A DNA stretch of 64,000 nucleotides from Psychroflexus lacisalsi (GCF_020164495.1 NZ_JAIQYZ010000006.1:62001-126000), one strand, 5' to 3'; shown: positions 18,337 through 27,236, numbered from the stretch's first letter. The notes: generated by a model from the sequence alone, not told the origin. Numbers and translations are program-made.

Positions 18337-19088
18337 TTCAGTTTTTCTAAAGAAAACTCGTTCCCGTCAAACACGCCAAAGGTGTAGTGAGCAATCCAAT
18401 CTCCAAGATTTATGTACTTAGAATTTTCTCCAACTTGTATTTCCATTGGCAAATGGCGGTGTCCAAAAACAAAGTAATCATAATGCTCATCTTCAAGTTT
18501 GCGCTTGGCATACTGTGCAAGCCATTCATTGTCTTCGCCTAGAAATTTAGCGTCATCGTCACCAGAAATCAGTTTGTTTTTTACTGAAAGATGCTTAGCT
18601 AATCTCACTCCTAAATCTGGATGTAACCATTTAAACAGCCATTTTGAAACAGGATGTGTAAAGACTTTTTTCATGCGTTTGTAACCTTTATCTCCTGGAC
18701 CAAGTCCATCGCCATGACCTAGAAAAAACTTTTTTGAATTAAACTCAAAGACCTGGGGTTTATAAAACACGGGGATATTAAGCTCGTCTTTAAAATAGTC
18801 TTTCATCCACAAATCGTGATTTCCTACAAAATAATAAATCTCGATTCCAGAATCTTTCAGTTCTGCCAATTTCCCCAAAGTCCTTACAAAACCTTTGGGC
18901 ACCACTTCCCGATATTCAAACCAAAAGTCAAACAAATCACCGAGTAGGAAAATAGCATGCGCATCAGTTTTGATGTGATCTAGCCAGGAAATAAATATTT
19001 TTTCACGCTTTAAGCTTTCAGAATGTGTTGGAGCTCCTAGATGATTATCACTGGAAAAGTATACTTTTTTGCCTTCAGGAAGTTTCAT
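18324..19088 (-). CDS. lpxH: UDP-2,3-diacylglucosamine diphosphatase-like metallophosphoesterase
   Basis: A 254-residue calcineurin-like phosphoesterase. It has the two-metal motifs in order: SSDNHLG (Asp14, His16), LGDLFDFW, GNHD, HGDGLGPGD and GHRH. The LFDFWFEY segment and the spacing fit LpxH, which hydrolyses UDP-2,3-diacyl-GlcN to lipid X in lipid A synthesis. The paralogues LpxI/LpxG use other folds, so LpxH is the best match. It is transcribed alone from a TATATTTG element 17 bases before the ATG. Confidence 0.88.
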   Translation of the reverse strand: MKLPEGKKVYFSSDNHLGAPTHSESLKREKIFISWLDHIKTDAHAIFLLGDLFDFWFEYREVVPKGFVRTLGKLAELKDSGIEIYYFVGNHDLWMKDYFKDELNIPVFYKPQVFEFNSKKFFLGHGDGLGPGDKGYKRMKKVFTHPVSKWLFKWLHPDLGVRLAKHLSVKNKLISGDDDAKFLGEDNEWLAQYAKRKLEDEHYDYFVFGHRHLPMEIQVGENSKYINLGDWIAHYTFGVFDGNEFSLEKLNKKP

Positions 19089-19105
19089 TCAATTAAAATC
19101 TGGCT

Positions 19106-19113
19106 CAAATATA
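19106..19113 (-). promoter_or_regulatory. -7 promoter element of lpxH
   Basis: The minus strand reads TATATTTG, an exact TAnnTTTG. The rest of the gap up to 19368 is AT-rich and holds no convincing reading frame. Confidence 0.6.
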
Positions 19114-19368
19114 CTGAAAGGATTAAAAACGTCAAGTTACTGGACATAAAGTCTTCTAGTTTTTGAACAATAACAACTATATCTAGTGAAACATGATAGA
19201 AAAGAACAAAGGTGCTCGGGACAAAAAATAAGATATGAGACTCAATAAAAAAATACTGGTTTCATATTCAAAATTTGAAACTTTCACCTCCAACCTAATC
19301 ACCTAAATCCTCATTCCTCCCCACTAAGTTTTAGGTTTAATTTAATGTGGCTGCAAGAGATATTCCTG

Positions 19369-19376
19369 TATTTTTG
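19369..19376 (+). promoter_or_regulatory. -7 promoter element of the GIN-domain gene
   Basis: TATTTTTG matches TAnnTTTG and lies 22 bases before the ATG at 19399. No clear -33 element was seen. Confidence 0.6.
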
Positions 19377-19398
19377 AATTCAATCCAAATCAAAAAGA

Positions 19399-20091
19399 AT
19401 GAAATTCAAAATAAATATTATAGCCTGTTTATTTTTAATAGCCTCTACTTCACTAGTGGCTCAAGTAAAATCAGTAGTTCCAGGCAAAGACTTTACTAGT
19501 ATAAGAGTATCAACTGGACTTTTTGTTGAAATCGTAACCAATGCTGATGAACATAAAATTGAAATCAAAGGTTTAGAACGCGATAAAGTCAATATCGATA
19601 TTAAAAATGGAGAGTTGGACCTCAGCTTGCCACTTGGTCAAATTTTTACTGAAGCTGAAATCTTAGTTACCGTTTACGCCAAAGAAGTAGAAGAATTAAA
19701 AGCACGAAATGGTTCTGAAGTAGAGTTTATTTCAGTAGTAGATCAAAAAGAACTCCGCTTAATTGCTTCGGAAGGTAGCTATATTGGTGGCGAATTGAAG
19801 TTGGAGAGTCTTTCTGTAAAATCGGTAACGGGTGCAAGTATAAGCCTTGTTGGTACTGCAAAAACAACAAGTGTAGAAGTGAAAACTGGCGGTTCTTACG
19901 ATGGAGATGATTTAATTTCCGAAACAACCAGTGTTGGTGTCAGTTATGGAGGTGAAGCCACTGTTCATGCTACTGAAACTTGTTCTGCAAGCGTTACAGC
20001 TGGAGGATCTATTGAAATTCATGGAAATCCATCTACTCTGAGTCAGAAAACCAAATTGGGTGGAAATATAGAAGTCATTAAAAAAATGTGA
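19399..20091 (+). CDS. GIN-domain (DUF2807) exported protein
   Basis: A 230-residue secreted protein: signal peptide to about 21 (CLFLIASTSLVAQ), then an extended beta-rich domain built of short repeating strands (LEVKTGG, SVSYGGEA, ASVTAGGSIEIHG). This is the pattern of head-GIN/DUF2807 proteins, which fold as a right-handed parallel beta-helix with unknown ligand. The repeats of Gly, Ser and Thr every 20 or so residues are visible. The exonuclease gene begins 10 bases later in the same direction, but a functional link is not obvious. Confidence 0.85.
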   Translation: MKFKINIIACLFLIASTSLVAQVKSVVPGKDFTSIRVSTGLFVEIVTNADEHKIEIKGLERDKVNIDIKNGELDLSLPLGQIFTEAEILVTVYAKEVEELKARNGSEVEFISVVDQKELRLIASEGSYIGGELKLESLSVKSVTGASISLVGTAKTTSVEVKTGGSYDGDDLISETTSVGVSYGGEATVHATETCSASVTAGGSIEIHGNPSTLSQKTKLGGNIEVIKKM

Positions 20092-20101
20092 TTTAAATCT
20101 T

Positions 20102-21103
20102 ATGAAAGAACCCTTATTAGCGTTCAATCAAAATGGAATCTATTGTGCCGTCGCTGATGTCTACTTAGACCCTTGGCGAAAAGTTGATAAGGCAATCATA
20201 TCTCATGGTCACGCTGACCATTCCCGCCGGGGAAATAAAAAATACATCACGCATCACCGCAACATCCCTATTATGAAACATAGGTTGGGTGAGATAGATG
20301 TGGAGGGCAAAGCGTACGGCGAGCTGTTTATAATTAATAATGTAAAATTTAGTTTTCATCCTGCTGGTCACGTGATTGGAAGTTCACAAATTCGTGTAGA
20401 ACATAAGGGTGAAGTTTGGGTGTTTACAGGCGATTACAAAGACGAGGCTGACGGAGTTTCCACTCCTTATGAACCAGTGAAATGTCATACTTTTATTACC
20501 GAATGCACCTTCGGTCTACCAGCTTTTAAGTGGAAACCTCAGGCAGAAGTGATGAGTGACATTAACCAATGGTGGGCAGAAAATAAAGCTGAAGGTCGAA
20601 CCTCTGTATTGTTTGGCTATTCGCTGGGAAAAGCACAACGACTCCTAAAGCACCTCAATCCAGAAATTGGAAAAATCTACACTCACGGAGCCATTGAAAA
20701 TATGACTGATGTGTTGAGGGAAATGGTCCATTTCCCCGAAACCACACGAGTAACCAGAGAAACTACGAAAAAAGAACTAAACGGAAACTTGGTCCTCGCC
20801 CCACCAAGCGCCCATGGTGGCACCTGGATACGGAAAATGGTGCCTTACGTTACGGCATCTGCCAGCGGCTGGATGACCTTCCGGGGAGCAAGACGGCGAC
20901 GCGCTATCGACAAAGGTTTCGTGATGAGCGATCATTGCGACTGGGATGGTTTGCTCAATAGCATAGAAGCGACCGGCTGCGAAAAAGTAATTTGTACTCA
21001 TGGCTATACCGATATTTTCTCTAAATACTTGCGTGAAATTGGCTTCGATGCCAGGACAGAGGCAACCCAATACGATGGAGAAACCGATGATTCTGATTTG
21101 TAA
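20102..21103 (+). CDS. Ligase-associated-type DNA exonuclease (MBL fold)
   Basis: A 333-residue metallo-beta-lactamase-fold protein of the SNM1/Pso2-like group annotated as ligase-associated DNA exonuclease. The metal motif HGHADH is at 35-40. HPAGHVIGSSQIR, FTGDYKDE and SDHCDWDGL supply further ligands. In many bacteria this gene stands next to an ATP-dependent DNA ligase and a DEXH helicase; here it is followed by 349 bases of non-coding DNA and an ABC transporter, so it is separated from those partners. Confidence 0.9.
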   Translation: MKEPLLAFNQNGIYCAVADVYLDPWRKVDKAIISHGHADHSRRGNKKYITHHRNIPIMKHRLGEIDVEGKAYGELFIINNVKFSFHPAGHVIGSSQIRVEHKGEVWVFTGDYKDEADGVSTPYEPVKCHTFITECTFGLPAFKWKPQAEVMSDINQWWAENKAEGRTSVLFGYSLGKAQRLLKHLNPEIGKIYTHGAIENMTDVLREMVHFPETTRVTRETTKKELNGNLVLAPPSAHGGTWIRKMVPYVTASASGWMTFRGARRRRAIDKGFVMSDHCDWDGLLNSIEATGCEKVICTHGYTDIFSKYLREIGFDARTEATQYDGETDDSDL

Positions 21104-21189
21104 ATTCTTTTTGCTGTTTCAATTTGTTTTTTATATTAATTATAGCTCGTGACATAACATATTTTACTCAAATTAAAATTTGATTTACA

Positions 21190-21215
21190 GACCTCAGGTT
21201 TTAAAACCTGAAGTC
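21190..21215. repeat. 26-bp near-perfect palindrome
   Basis: The sequence around ACCTCAGGTTTT/AAAACCTGAAGT has 13-base arms with one mismatch and no loop. It lies 87 bases after the exonuclease stop. It may be a terminator stem or a dispersed palindromic element; no T-run follows directly. Confidence 0.5.
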
Positions 21216-21386
21216 TTGATACAAGAACTTTTTGATAGGTGCCTATGAGGTTTTAGTTATCGGTATAATAAAATTGAAGGCTTTGCGAATCTACTAGTGA
21301 TCTTTGCGTGAAATCATTTTATACATTAATTTATTCTACTTTCAGAAGATTGATGTTTTTAATTGAAATCGATATAATTCTGACTT

Positions 21387-21420
21387 TATAAGTAACATTT
21401 TACTAAAAATGTTACTTATA
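21387..21420. promoter_or_regulatory. Perfect 15-bp inverted repeat upstream of the ABC operon (candidate operator)
   Basis: Arms 21387-21401 and 21406-21420 are perfectly complementary (core AGTAACATTTT and AAAATGTTACT) with loop ACTA. A near-consensus -7 element TATGTTTT lies at 21432-21439 and the ATG at 21453. The right arm sits about where a -33 element would be, which suits a repressor or activator site. No regulator gene is adjacent. The rest of the gap (21104-21452) shows no gene. Confidence 0.5.
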
Positions 21421-21452
21421 ACATAGTTTTATATGTTTTAAAAACCAATCCT

Positions 21453-22355
21453 ATGAATCAACTTCGCTTACTCAACGTATCCAAAACTTATAAAAACGGG
21501 GTTAAAGCCCTGGATAATGTCTCTATCGAAATCAATTCTGGCATGTTTGGACTTTTAGGTCCCAACGGAGCGGGAAAGTCCACGCTTATGCGGACCATTG
21601 CCACTTTACAGCAACCCGACTCTGGTGAAATTTACCTGGATGACATTGATATTCTGAATCAAAAAATGGAATTGCGTAAAGTCTTGGGCTATTTACCCCA
21701 GTCTTTTGGGGTGTATCCAAAACTTTCAGCCGAAAAACTCCTGCATTATTTTGCGGAATTGAAAGGACTTTCCAACAAAGCTGAACGCAAACAGATTGTA
21801 GATTATGCTTTGGAAGTGACTAATCTCTATGATGTCAAAAACAAACATGTCGCAGGCTATTCTGGCGGAATGAAGCAGCGTTTTGGGATTGCGCAGTTGC
21901 TTTTAAACAACCCCAAACTCATCATTGTCGATGAGCCTACCGCTGGACTGGATCCTGCAGAACGTCACCGTTTCCTCAATGTTTTACGAGAAATTGGCAC
22001 CAATCATATTGTAATTCTTTCCACCCATATTGTCGATGATGTGAAAGAATTATGTACCGACATGGCTATTTTGAATGGTGGTAAACTCCTTTGTCACAAA
22101 AAACCAATCGATGCAGTTTTAGATTTAAAAGATAAAATCTGGGGTCTTACAATTGATCGGGAGAATGTCGAAAGATATGAATCTGAATACAATATTATCT
22201 CTACAAATTACAATCAGGATAATTCGTTGAACATTCGCGTGTATGGTGAAACCAGTCCAGGAGATGAATTTATGAAAGTGGAACCCGATTTGAGCGATGT
22301 CTATTTTGTACACCTCAAAGGAGATGAAGTAGAAGCTACTAACCCTCAATCTTAA
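21453..22355 (+). CDS. ABC transporter ATP-binding protein
   Basis: A 300-residue ATPase. Walker A is GPNGAGKST at 36-44, Q-loop LPQSFGV, signature YSGGMKQR and Walker B LIIVDEPTAGLD, with the switch His in STHIVDD. The C-terminal 80 residues are a variable accessory region. It lies 5 bases before the permease-peptidase fusion, so the two form one exporter unit. The transported substrate is unknown. Regulation may act through the inverted repeat just upstream. Confidence 0.93.
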   Translation: MNQLRLLNVSKTYKNGVKALDNVSIEINSGMFGLLGPNGAGKSTLMRTIATLQQPDSGEIYLDDIDILNQKMELRKVLGYLPQSFGVYPKLSAEKLLHYFAELKGLSNKAERKQIVDYALEVTNLYDVKNKHVAGYSGGMKQRFGIAQLLLNNPKLIIVDEPTAGLDPAERHRFLNVLREIGTNHIVILSTHIVDDVKELCTDMAILNGGKLLCHKKPIDAVLDLKDKIWGLTIDRENVERYESEYNIISTNYNQDNSLNIRVYGETSPGDEFMKVEPDLSDVYFVHLKGDEVEATNPQS

Positions 22356-22360
22356 GCCTT

Positions 22361-25300
22361 ATGTTTTCAAAAATATTCAAGTTTGAAATCAAATCCTGGT
22401 TCCGGGCTCCCATCACTTACATCTATTCAGTCATCATGTTCATCTTTGCTTTTTTAATGATGGCATCGGCGGGTGGACTTTTTGATAATTTTACGGTTAC
22501 AACCACCTCACCAACCTATGAAAATTCGGCTTTGGCGATCAATAATATGATCAACGTTCTAAGCGTTTTTTTATATTTCTTATTGCCTTCAATCGTAGGT
22601 GCTTCTATCAACAAAGACTTTAAATACGACATGCATCAGGTGTTGTATTCATATCCCATTTCAAAAGCAAGCTACTTATTTGGTAAGTTTCTAAGTGCCA
22701 TGAGCATCGTCGTCGGCATTATTTTATTGATTTGCCTTGGTGTCTATATCGGTACTATTTTTCCCGGCACTAATCCTGATTTGTTTACCGATTTTGATAT
22801 TTGGAATTATATCCAACCTTTGCTCATTTTCGTTATTCCCAACATATTATTATACGGCGCCGTAGTTTTTGCCGTCGTGACCTTTTCCAGGAATATTTTT
22901 ATAGGATTTATAAGTGTTCTGATATTGATTACGATTCAAAGTTTTGCCCAAAGCCTTACTGCAGATATCGACAATAAGACACTTTCTGCCCTCATCGATC
23001 CTCTTGGTGCTCAAGCTTTAGGTTTGGAAACTGAATATTGGACGGTTTTTGAAAGAAATAATAATTCGCTTCCTTTTGAAGGTTATATCATTTACAACCG
23101 TTTGCTCTGGGCAGCCATTAGTATTTTGATTTTTGCGTTTGTTTTTTTCAAATTCAAATTTAATCAGCAGGCCATTCAATTCAAACTTTTTAAAAGTAAA
23201 GCAGAGCGTGTAATTAAGCGAAATTTTGGAAGCCTTGTTCGCATTAAATTACCCAATGTCGAAAAAGCCTATCATTTTAAGCATTGGTTAAAGATGGCGT
23301 GGAAACACAGCAATTTTGAAGCGAGGTATATTTTCAAAAACTGGGTATTTATTTCATTTGCTATCGTGACTTTGATTATAACCTTATCTACGCTAGCAGT
23401 ACGCACGCCTATTTACGGTACTTCAACCTATCCCGTCACTCGAGAATTAATGCAGAACGCTTCAGGAGTAGTGAGTGGGTTTATAATTATCATCACCTTT
23501 CTTCTCGTGGGGATGCTGGTCAATAGAGCGAAGAGCTCCAATATGAATCAGCTTGTGGATGTCACCCCTTTTCCCAACTGGTCGTTTCTACTGGCAAAAT
23601 TCATTGCTATTTTCAAAATGCAGGCTTCTTTTTACATTTTGGCATTGGTTTTAGCGGTAGGCGTTCAGGTTTACAATGAATATTACAAGCTGGAGTTGGA
23701 TTTATACCTGTTTCAGTTTTTTGCCATCGATTACCTAAGAGTACTGGCATGGACAGTGATGGCCTTTTTATTTCATTCACTCATCAAAAATCACATTGTC
23801 GGTTTTGTATCGCTTTTAGCATTTTTGATTTTACTTGGCTTCTTTCCACAATTTGGCATCGAACAAAGTATTTTCAGATTTAATTCAGGCGGTGGTGCTA
23901 CGTATTCTGATATGGTGGGTTATGGTCCAGGTTTAAAAGTCTTTTATGTCTACAGACTGTATTGGTTTGCTTTGGCAATCGTATTGTATGTCATTGCCAT
24001 TCTATTTTACCGTCGAGGTGTTTCCTATTCTGCAAAGCAAAGAATAGAGCTTGCTCAGGAAAAAATGAACCCTCTATACAAATCAATTATTGCGGTTTGT
24101 TTAGTCATCTTTGTGGGAGTTGGCTCCTGGATTTATTACAATGATAATGTCATCAATGAACGCCTTTCCGGAAACGAACGCGAACAACTTCAGGTGGATT
24201 ATGAAAACCAATATAGTCATTTGAAAATGCTGAATTCACCTCGAATCACCAGCGTCAATGTTAATTTGGATTTGTTTCCAAACACTCGGGATTTTAAAGC
24301 TAAGGGTGAATTTATCTTAAAAAACAAAACCGAGCAGCCTGTAGATTCAATCTTAGTTAATCTAAGCGATGCTTACATTCAAAGCTATGCTTTAAATAAA
24401 AAAGGAAAGACTATTCTGAAAGATACAGTTTACGACTTTGAGATTTTCAAATTTGATGAAAGTCTACTTCCAGGTGAAGAAGTGACATTCAGCTTCGACA
24501 TGGAAAATAAACCCAATACCCTATTGAACAACAATTCGCCTGTAAGAACCAACGGAACGTTCATCAACAATCGAATTTTTCCAAGTTTTGGGTATAGCGA
24601 AGGCTATGAAATATCAAATAACAAGACTAGAGAAAAATACAATCTTGAGCCTAAAGAGCGAATGATGTCGCCTTACGATTCTACGGCATTGGGTAATACC
24701 TACATATCAGATGACGCCGATTGGATTGATTTTGAGACGACGGTATCGACCTCCAAAGATCAAATTGCTGTAGCTCCAGGCTACCTTCAGGAAGAATGGA
24801 TAGAAGGAGACAGAGCTTATTTCCATTATAAAATGGATAAAAAAATATTAAATTTTTATGCGTTCAATTCAGCTAAATACGAAGTCTATGAAGACCAGTG
24901 GAACGATGTAAATATTCAGGTATTCTATCACAAACCTCATAATTATAACATAGAGCGAATGGTTTCTGCTACCAAGAAATCTTTGGACTACTATTCTGAA
25001 AATTTTAGCCCTTACCAATTCAAACAACTTCGAATTTTAGAATTTCCATTAACGTCCGGGTCTTTTGCACAATCCTTTGCCAATACGGTTCCATATTCTG
25101 AAGCCATTGGATTTATTGCTAAAGTGGATGATGAAGATAACGAAAGCGTAGATTATCCTTTTAGTGTGACTTCTCATGAAGTTGCTCACCAGTGGTGGGC
25201 GCATCAAGTAATTGGTGCCGATGTACGTGGAGCCACTTTACTTTCTGAAAGTATGTCAGAATACAGTTCGCTAAAAGTCCTGGAAAAAGAATATGGCGCA

Positions 25301-26020
25301 CAGCAGATGCGGGTATTCCTGAAAGATGCTTTGGATAAATACTTAAGAGGACGGCGTTTTGAAAGTCAGAAGGAATTGCCATTAATGCTGAATGAAAATC
25401 AGCAGTATATTCATTATAACAAAGGCTCTTTGGTACTTTACGCGATAAGCGATTATTTAGGGGAAGAGAAAATGAACTCTATTTTGAAATCTTATGTTGA
25501 TAAAGTCGCTTTTCAGGAACCACCTTATACCACCTCAGTGGAATTTGTAAGCCTTCTGAAAGAACGTTCGCCGGATTCACTTCAATACCTGATTAAAGAT
25601 ATGTTTGAAACCATAACGCTTTATGACAATCGAATGACTGAAGCAGCCTCCGATACTTTAGATAATGGAAAGTATGAAGTAACACTGAAAGCCTATGCCC
25701 AAAAGTACAGATCTTCTGAAAAAGGAGAGAAGATCTTTTCCAATGCTGAAGGCGAAAGCATAAGGTTTGAGACTGAAAAAGACTCTTTAGAGTCGCTTCC
25801 GCTCCGGGATTATATTGAAATTGGAGTTTTTGGAGAGTCGGATGAAACAATTGATGGCGTTAAAAAGGAAAATGTATTGTACCTGAAAAAACATCTCATT
25901 TCTGAAATCAACAATGAATTCACCATTACTGTGGATGAGAAACCTACTGAAGTTGGCATCGATCCTTACAACAAATTGATAGATACGAATTCCGGAGATA
26001 ATCGAATGAAGGTGGAGTAA
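22361..26020 (+). CDS. ABC-2 permease fused to an M1-family aminopeptidase domain
   Basis: A 1219-residue membrane protein. The first 560 or so residues contain two ABC-2 permease-like blocks of hydrophobic segments, starting SKIFKFEIKSWFRAP and again near MAWKHSNFEARYIFKN. A further transmembrane helix at about 575-595 leads into an extracytoplasmic region. This holds an M1 metallopeptidase core with His939, Glu940 and His943 (HEVAHQWW), then LLSESMSEY with Glu963 as probable third ligand, one residue further than the usual HEXXH-18-E spacing. Such permease/peptidase fusions recur in Bacteroidetes. I infer export and trimming of a peptide, or peptide-dependent transport; the cargo is not known. 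Confidence 0.88.
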   Translation: MFSKIFKFEIKSWFRAPITYIYSVIMFIFAFLMMASAGGLFDNFTVTTTSPTYENSALAINNMINVLSVFLYFLLPSIVGASINKDFKYDMHQVLYSYPISKASYLFGKFLSAMSIVVGIILLICLGVYIGTIFPGTNPDLFTDFDIWNYIQPLLIFVIPNILLYGAVVFAVVTFSRNIFIGFISVLILITIQSFAQSLTADIDNKTLSALIDPLGAQALGLETEYWTVFERNNNSLPFEGYIIYNRLLWAAISILIFAFVFFKFKFNQQAIQFKLFKSKAERVIKRNFGSLVRIKLPNVEKAYHFKHWLKMAWKHSNFEARYIFKNWVFISFAIVTLIITLSTLAVRTPIYGTSTYPVTRELMQNASGVVSGFIIIITFLLVGMLVNRAKSSNMNQLVDVTPFPNWSFLLAKFIAIFKMQASFYILALVLAVGVQVYNEYYKLELDLYLFQFFAIDYLRVLAWTVMAFLFHSLIKNHIVGFVSLLAFLILLGFFPQFGIEQSIFRFNSGGGATYSDMVGYGPGLKVFYVYRLYWFALAIVLYVIAILFYRRGVSYSAKQRIELAQEKMNPLYKSIIAVCLVIFVGVGSWIYYNDNVINERLSGNEREQLQVDYENQYSHLKMLNSPRITSVNVNLDLFPNTRDFKAKGEFILKNKTEQPVDSILVNLSDAYIQSYALNKKGKTILKDTVYDFEIFKFDESLLPGEEVTFSFDMENKPNTLLNNNSPVRTNGTFINNRIFPSFGYSEGYEISNNKTREKYNLEPKERMMSPYDSTALGNTYISDDADWIDFETTVSTSKDQIAVAPGYLQEEWIEGDRAYFHYKMDKKILNFYAFNSAKYEVYEDQWNDVNIQVFYHKPHNYNIERMVSATKKSLDYYSENFSPYQFKQLRILEFPLTSGSFAQSFANTVPYSEAIGFIAKVDDEDNESVDYPFSVTSHEVAHQWWAHQVIGADVRGATLLSESMSEYSSLKVLEKEYGAQQMRVFLKDALDKYLRGRRFESQKELPLMLNENQQYIHYNKGSLVLYAISDYLGEEKMNSILKSYVDKVAFQEPPYTTSVEFVSLLKERSPDSLQYLIKDMFETITLYDNRMTEAASDTLDNGKYEVTLKAYAQKYRSSEKGEKIFSNAEGESIRFETEKDSLESLPLRDYIEIGVFGESDETIDGVKKENVLYLKKHLISEINNEFTITVDEKPTEVGIDPYNKLIDTNSGDNRMKVE

Positions 26021-26056
26021 ATGTAAAAAGTAAGAAAAAAGAGAATAGAACAAAGA

Positions 26057-26136
26057 CTGGTCAACTGGTCAACTGGTCAACTGGTCAACTGGTCAACTGG
26101 TCAACTGGTCAACTGGTCAACTGGTCAACTGGTCAA
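26057..26136. repeat. Ten perfect tandem copies of CTGGTCAA
   Basis: Eighty bases consist of exactly ten identical 8-bp units, 36 bases after the stop of the permease-peptidase gene. The unit is not a multiple of three and no gene crosses it. Such arrays expand and contract by slippage. The 13-bp arms of a hairpin at 37048-37082 share the TCAACTGGT core. Confidence 0.95.
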
Positions 26137-26253
26137 AAAATAAAATTCCAGATCTTGAAAAACTAACTTGAAATGGAAAGTTTGACATGTAAAATGCACA
26201 GTGAGTGAATGCGTGAGGGATAGAAGTGGAAAGCTCAGGATGTAAAGCTTTTT

Positions 26254-26309
26254 AAAAAATAAAGCCTAGTGAAGCGACCAAAGGAAGCTCTTACTAGGCT
26301 TTATTTTTT
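26254..26309. repeat. 17-bp perfect inverted repeat with 22-base loop
   Basis: Arms 26254-26270 and 26293-26309 (AATAAAGCCTAGT and complement) are perfect and end in a T-run, so the element could terminate transcripts from the ABC operon. The loop GAAGCGACCAAAGGAAGC is GA-rich and unlike ordinary terminator loops. Confidence 0.7.
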
Positions 26310-26341
26310 GAGCTTTACTGAACTGGCTTGAAGCGGATAGC

Positions 26342-26371
26342 CCGACCCCCAAAGCATTGGGGGGCACGCCC
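26342..26371. repeat. REP-like GC-rich hairpin element
   Basis: A stem CCCCCAA/TTGGGGG (26346-26352 with 26357-26363) sits inside the frame AGCCCGAC...CACGCCC. From memory this CCCGACCCC-hairpin-GGGG-ACGCCC arrangement recurs between genes in many Flavobacteriia. It lies between two terminator-like hairpins in a 414-base stretch with no gene. Confidence 0.5.
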
Positions 26372-26379
26372 TAAAAGCA

Positions 26380-26415
26380 AAAAAGCTTCTCGAGAAATTT
26401 CTTGAGAAGCTTTTT
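26380..26415. terminator. Bidirectional terminator hairpin
   Basis: A 15-bp stem (26380-26394 with 26401-26415, one G-U) has A- and T-runs at its ends. It lies 19 bases beyond the stop of the minus-strand small membrane gene and can serve both strands. Confidence 0.8.
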
Positions 26416-26434
26416 AGTTCGGTCAAAATACCTT

Positions 26435-26635
26435 TTACTCGTAGTACTTTTCTTTCAGCTTTCTTGATAACAATAAAATAAAAAGTAAAACTATAATACA
26501 CAGGCATACTAAAATTCCCAGAACACCTGTAAAACTCTTTTTATCTCCTACCAGATCATCTGGGTTCACAAGAGTCCCACTGAAAATCATTAGTCCAACT
26601 GATGAAAGCATTAAGAAATAAATAAAATACTTCAT
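26435..26635 (-). CDS. Small two-helix membrane protein (66 aa)
   Basis: A 66-residue protein with two hydrophobic segments, about 4-21 and 35-57, joined by a short polar loop (NPDDLVGDKKSFTG), and a basic C-terminal tail (SRKLKEKYYE). It follows marC in the same direction with a gap of 6 bases, so both are probably co-transcribed and end at the hairpin 26380-26415. Its function is unknown. Confidence 0.7.
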   Translation of the reverse strand: MKYFIYFLMLSSVGLMIFSGTLVNPDDLVGDKKSFTGVLGILVCLCIIVLLFILLLSRKLKEKYYE

Positions 26636-26641
26636 AAATTT

Positions 26642-27214
26642 TTAATTGAATAAACTCTGAATATTCGTTGCGAATAATTTTACCGCAATGGCCAGCAAAA
26701 TTACGCCAAATATTTTCCTAATCACAGAAATCCCCTGATTTCCAAGAATTTTTTCTATTTTTTTGGATGACTTTAAGACAGCATAAACAACTATGACGTT
26801 CAAAATAATCGCAACAATGATATTTGGTGTATCAAATTCAGATTTTAAAGACAAAATGGAAGTCATTGTCCCCGCACCAGCAATCAAAGGAAATGCTAAA
26901 GGAACAATAGCCGCAGTTTCAGGAGCGTCGTCTTTGTAAAGCTGTATCCCGAGAATCATTTCAATGGCCAGAAAAAAGATAATAAATGCTCCTGCCACGG
27001 CAAAAGAGTTCACATCGATACCGATCAAATTCAGAATGGTTTCTCCTACAAAAAGAAAAACAATCATCAAAATACACGCGACAATCGACGCTTTTTCGCT
27101 TTGGATATGACCTACTTTTTTTCTTAAGTCTACAATAATAGGAATACTGCCTACAATATCTATCACAGCAAAAAGGATCATTCCTGCAGTGAAAATCTGT
27201 TTAAAATCGAACAT
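26642..27214 (-). CDS. marC: MarC-family integral membrane protein
   Basis: A 190-residue protein with about six transmembrane helices (FTAGMILFAVIDIVGSIPII at the start, later VIVVYAVLKSS and ILLAIAVKLFA). The pattern fits MarC/UPF0056, a family once linked to multiple antibiotic resistance but without a settled function. A second conserved half begins at PLAFPLIAGAGTM. I use ATG 27214 (MFDFKQIF): an in-frame TTG 42 bases upstream lies before the -7 box TACTTTTG and would not be transcribed. Confidence 0.9.
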   Translation of the reverse strand: MFDFKQIFTAGMILFAVIDIVGSIPIIVDLRKKVGHIQSEKASIVACILMIVFLFVGETILNLIGIDVNSFAVAGAFIIFFLAIEMILGIQLYKDDAPETAAIVPLAFPLIAGAGTMTSILSLKSEFDTPNIIVAIILNVIVVYAVLKSSKKIEKILGNQGISVIRKIFGVILLAIAVKLFATNIQSLFN

Positions 27215-27236
27215 AATAGTCTTCTGTAATTTTTTG

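Noticed and set aside
26057-26136. CRISPR-like array
   Set aside because: The units are 8 bp, directly adjacent and have no spacers; no cas genes are near.
26301-26507. 68-residue minus-strand reading frame
   Set aside because: It runs through two hairpins and the tail of the small membrane gene in another frame.
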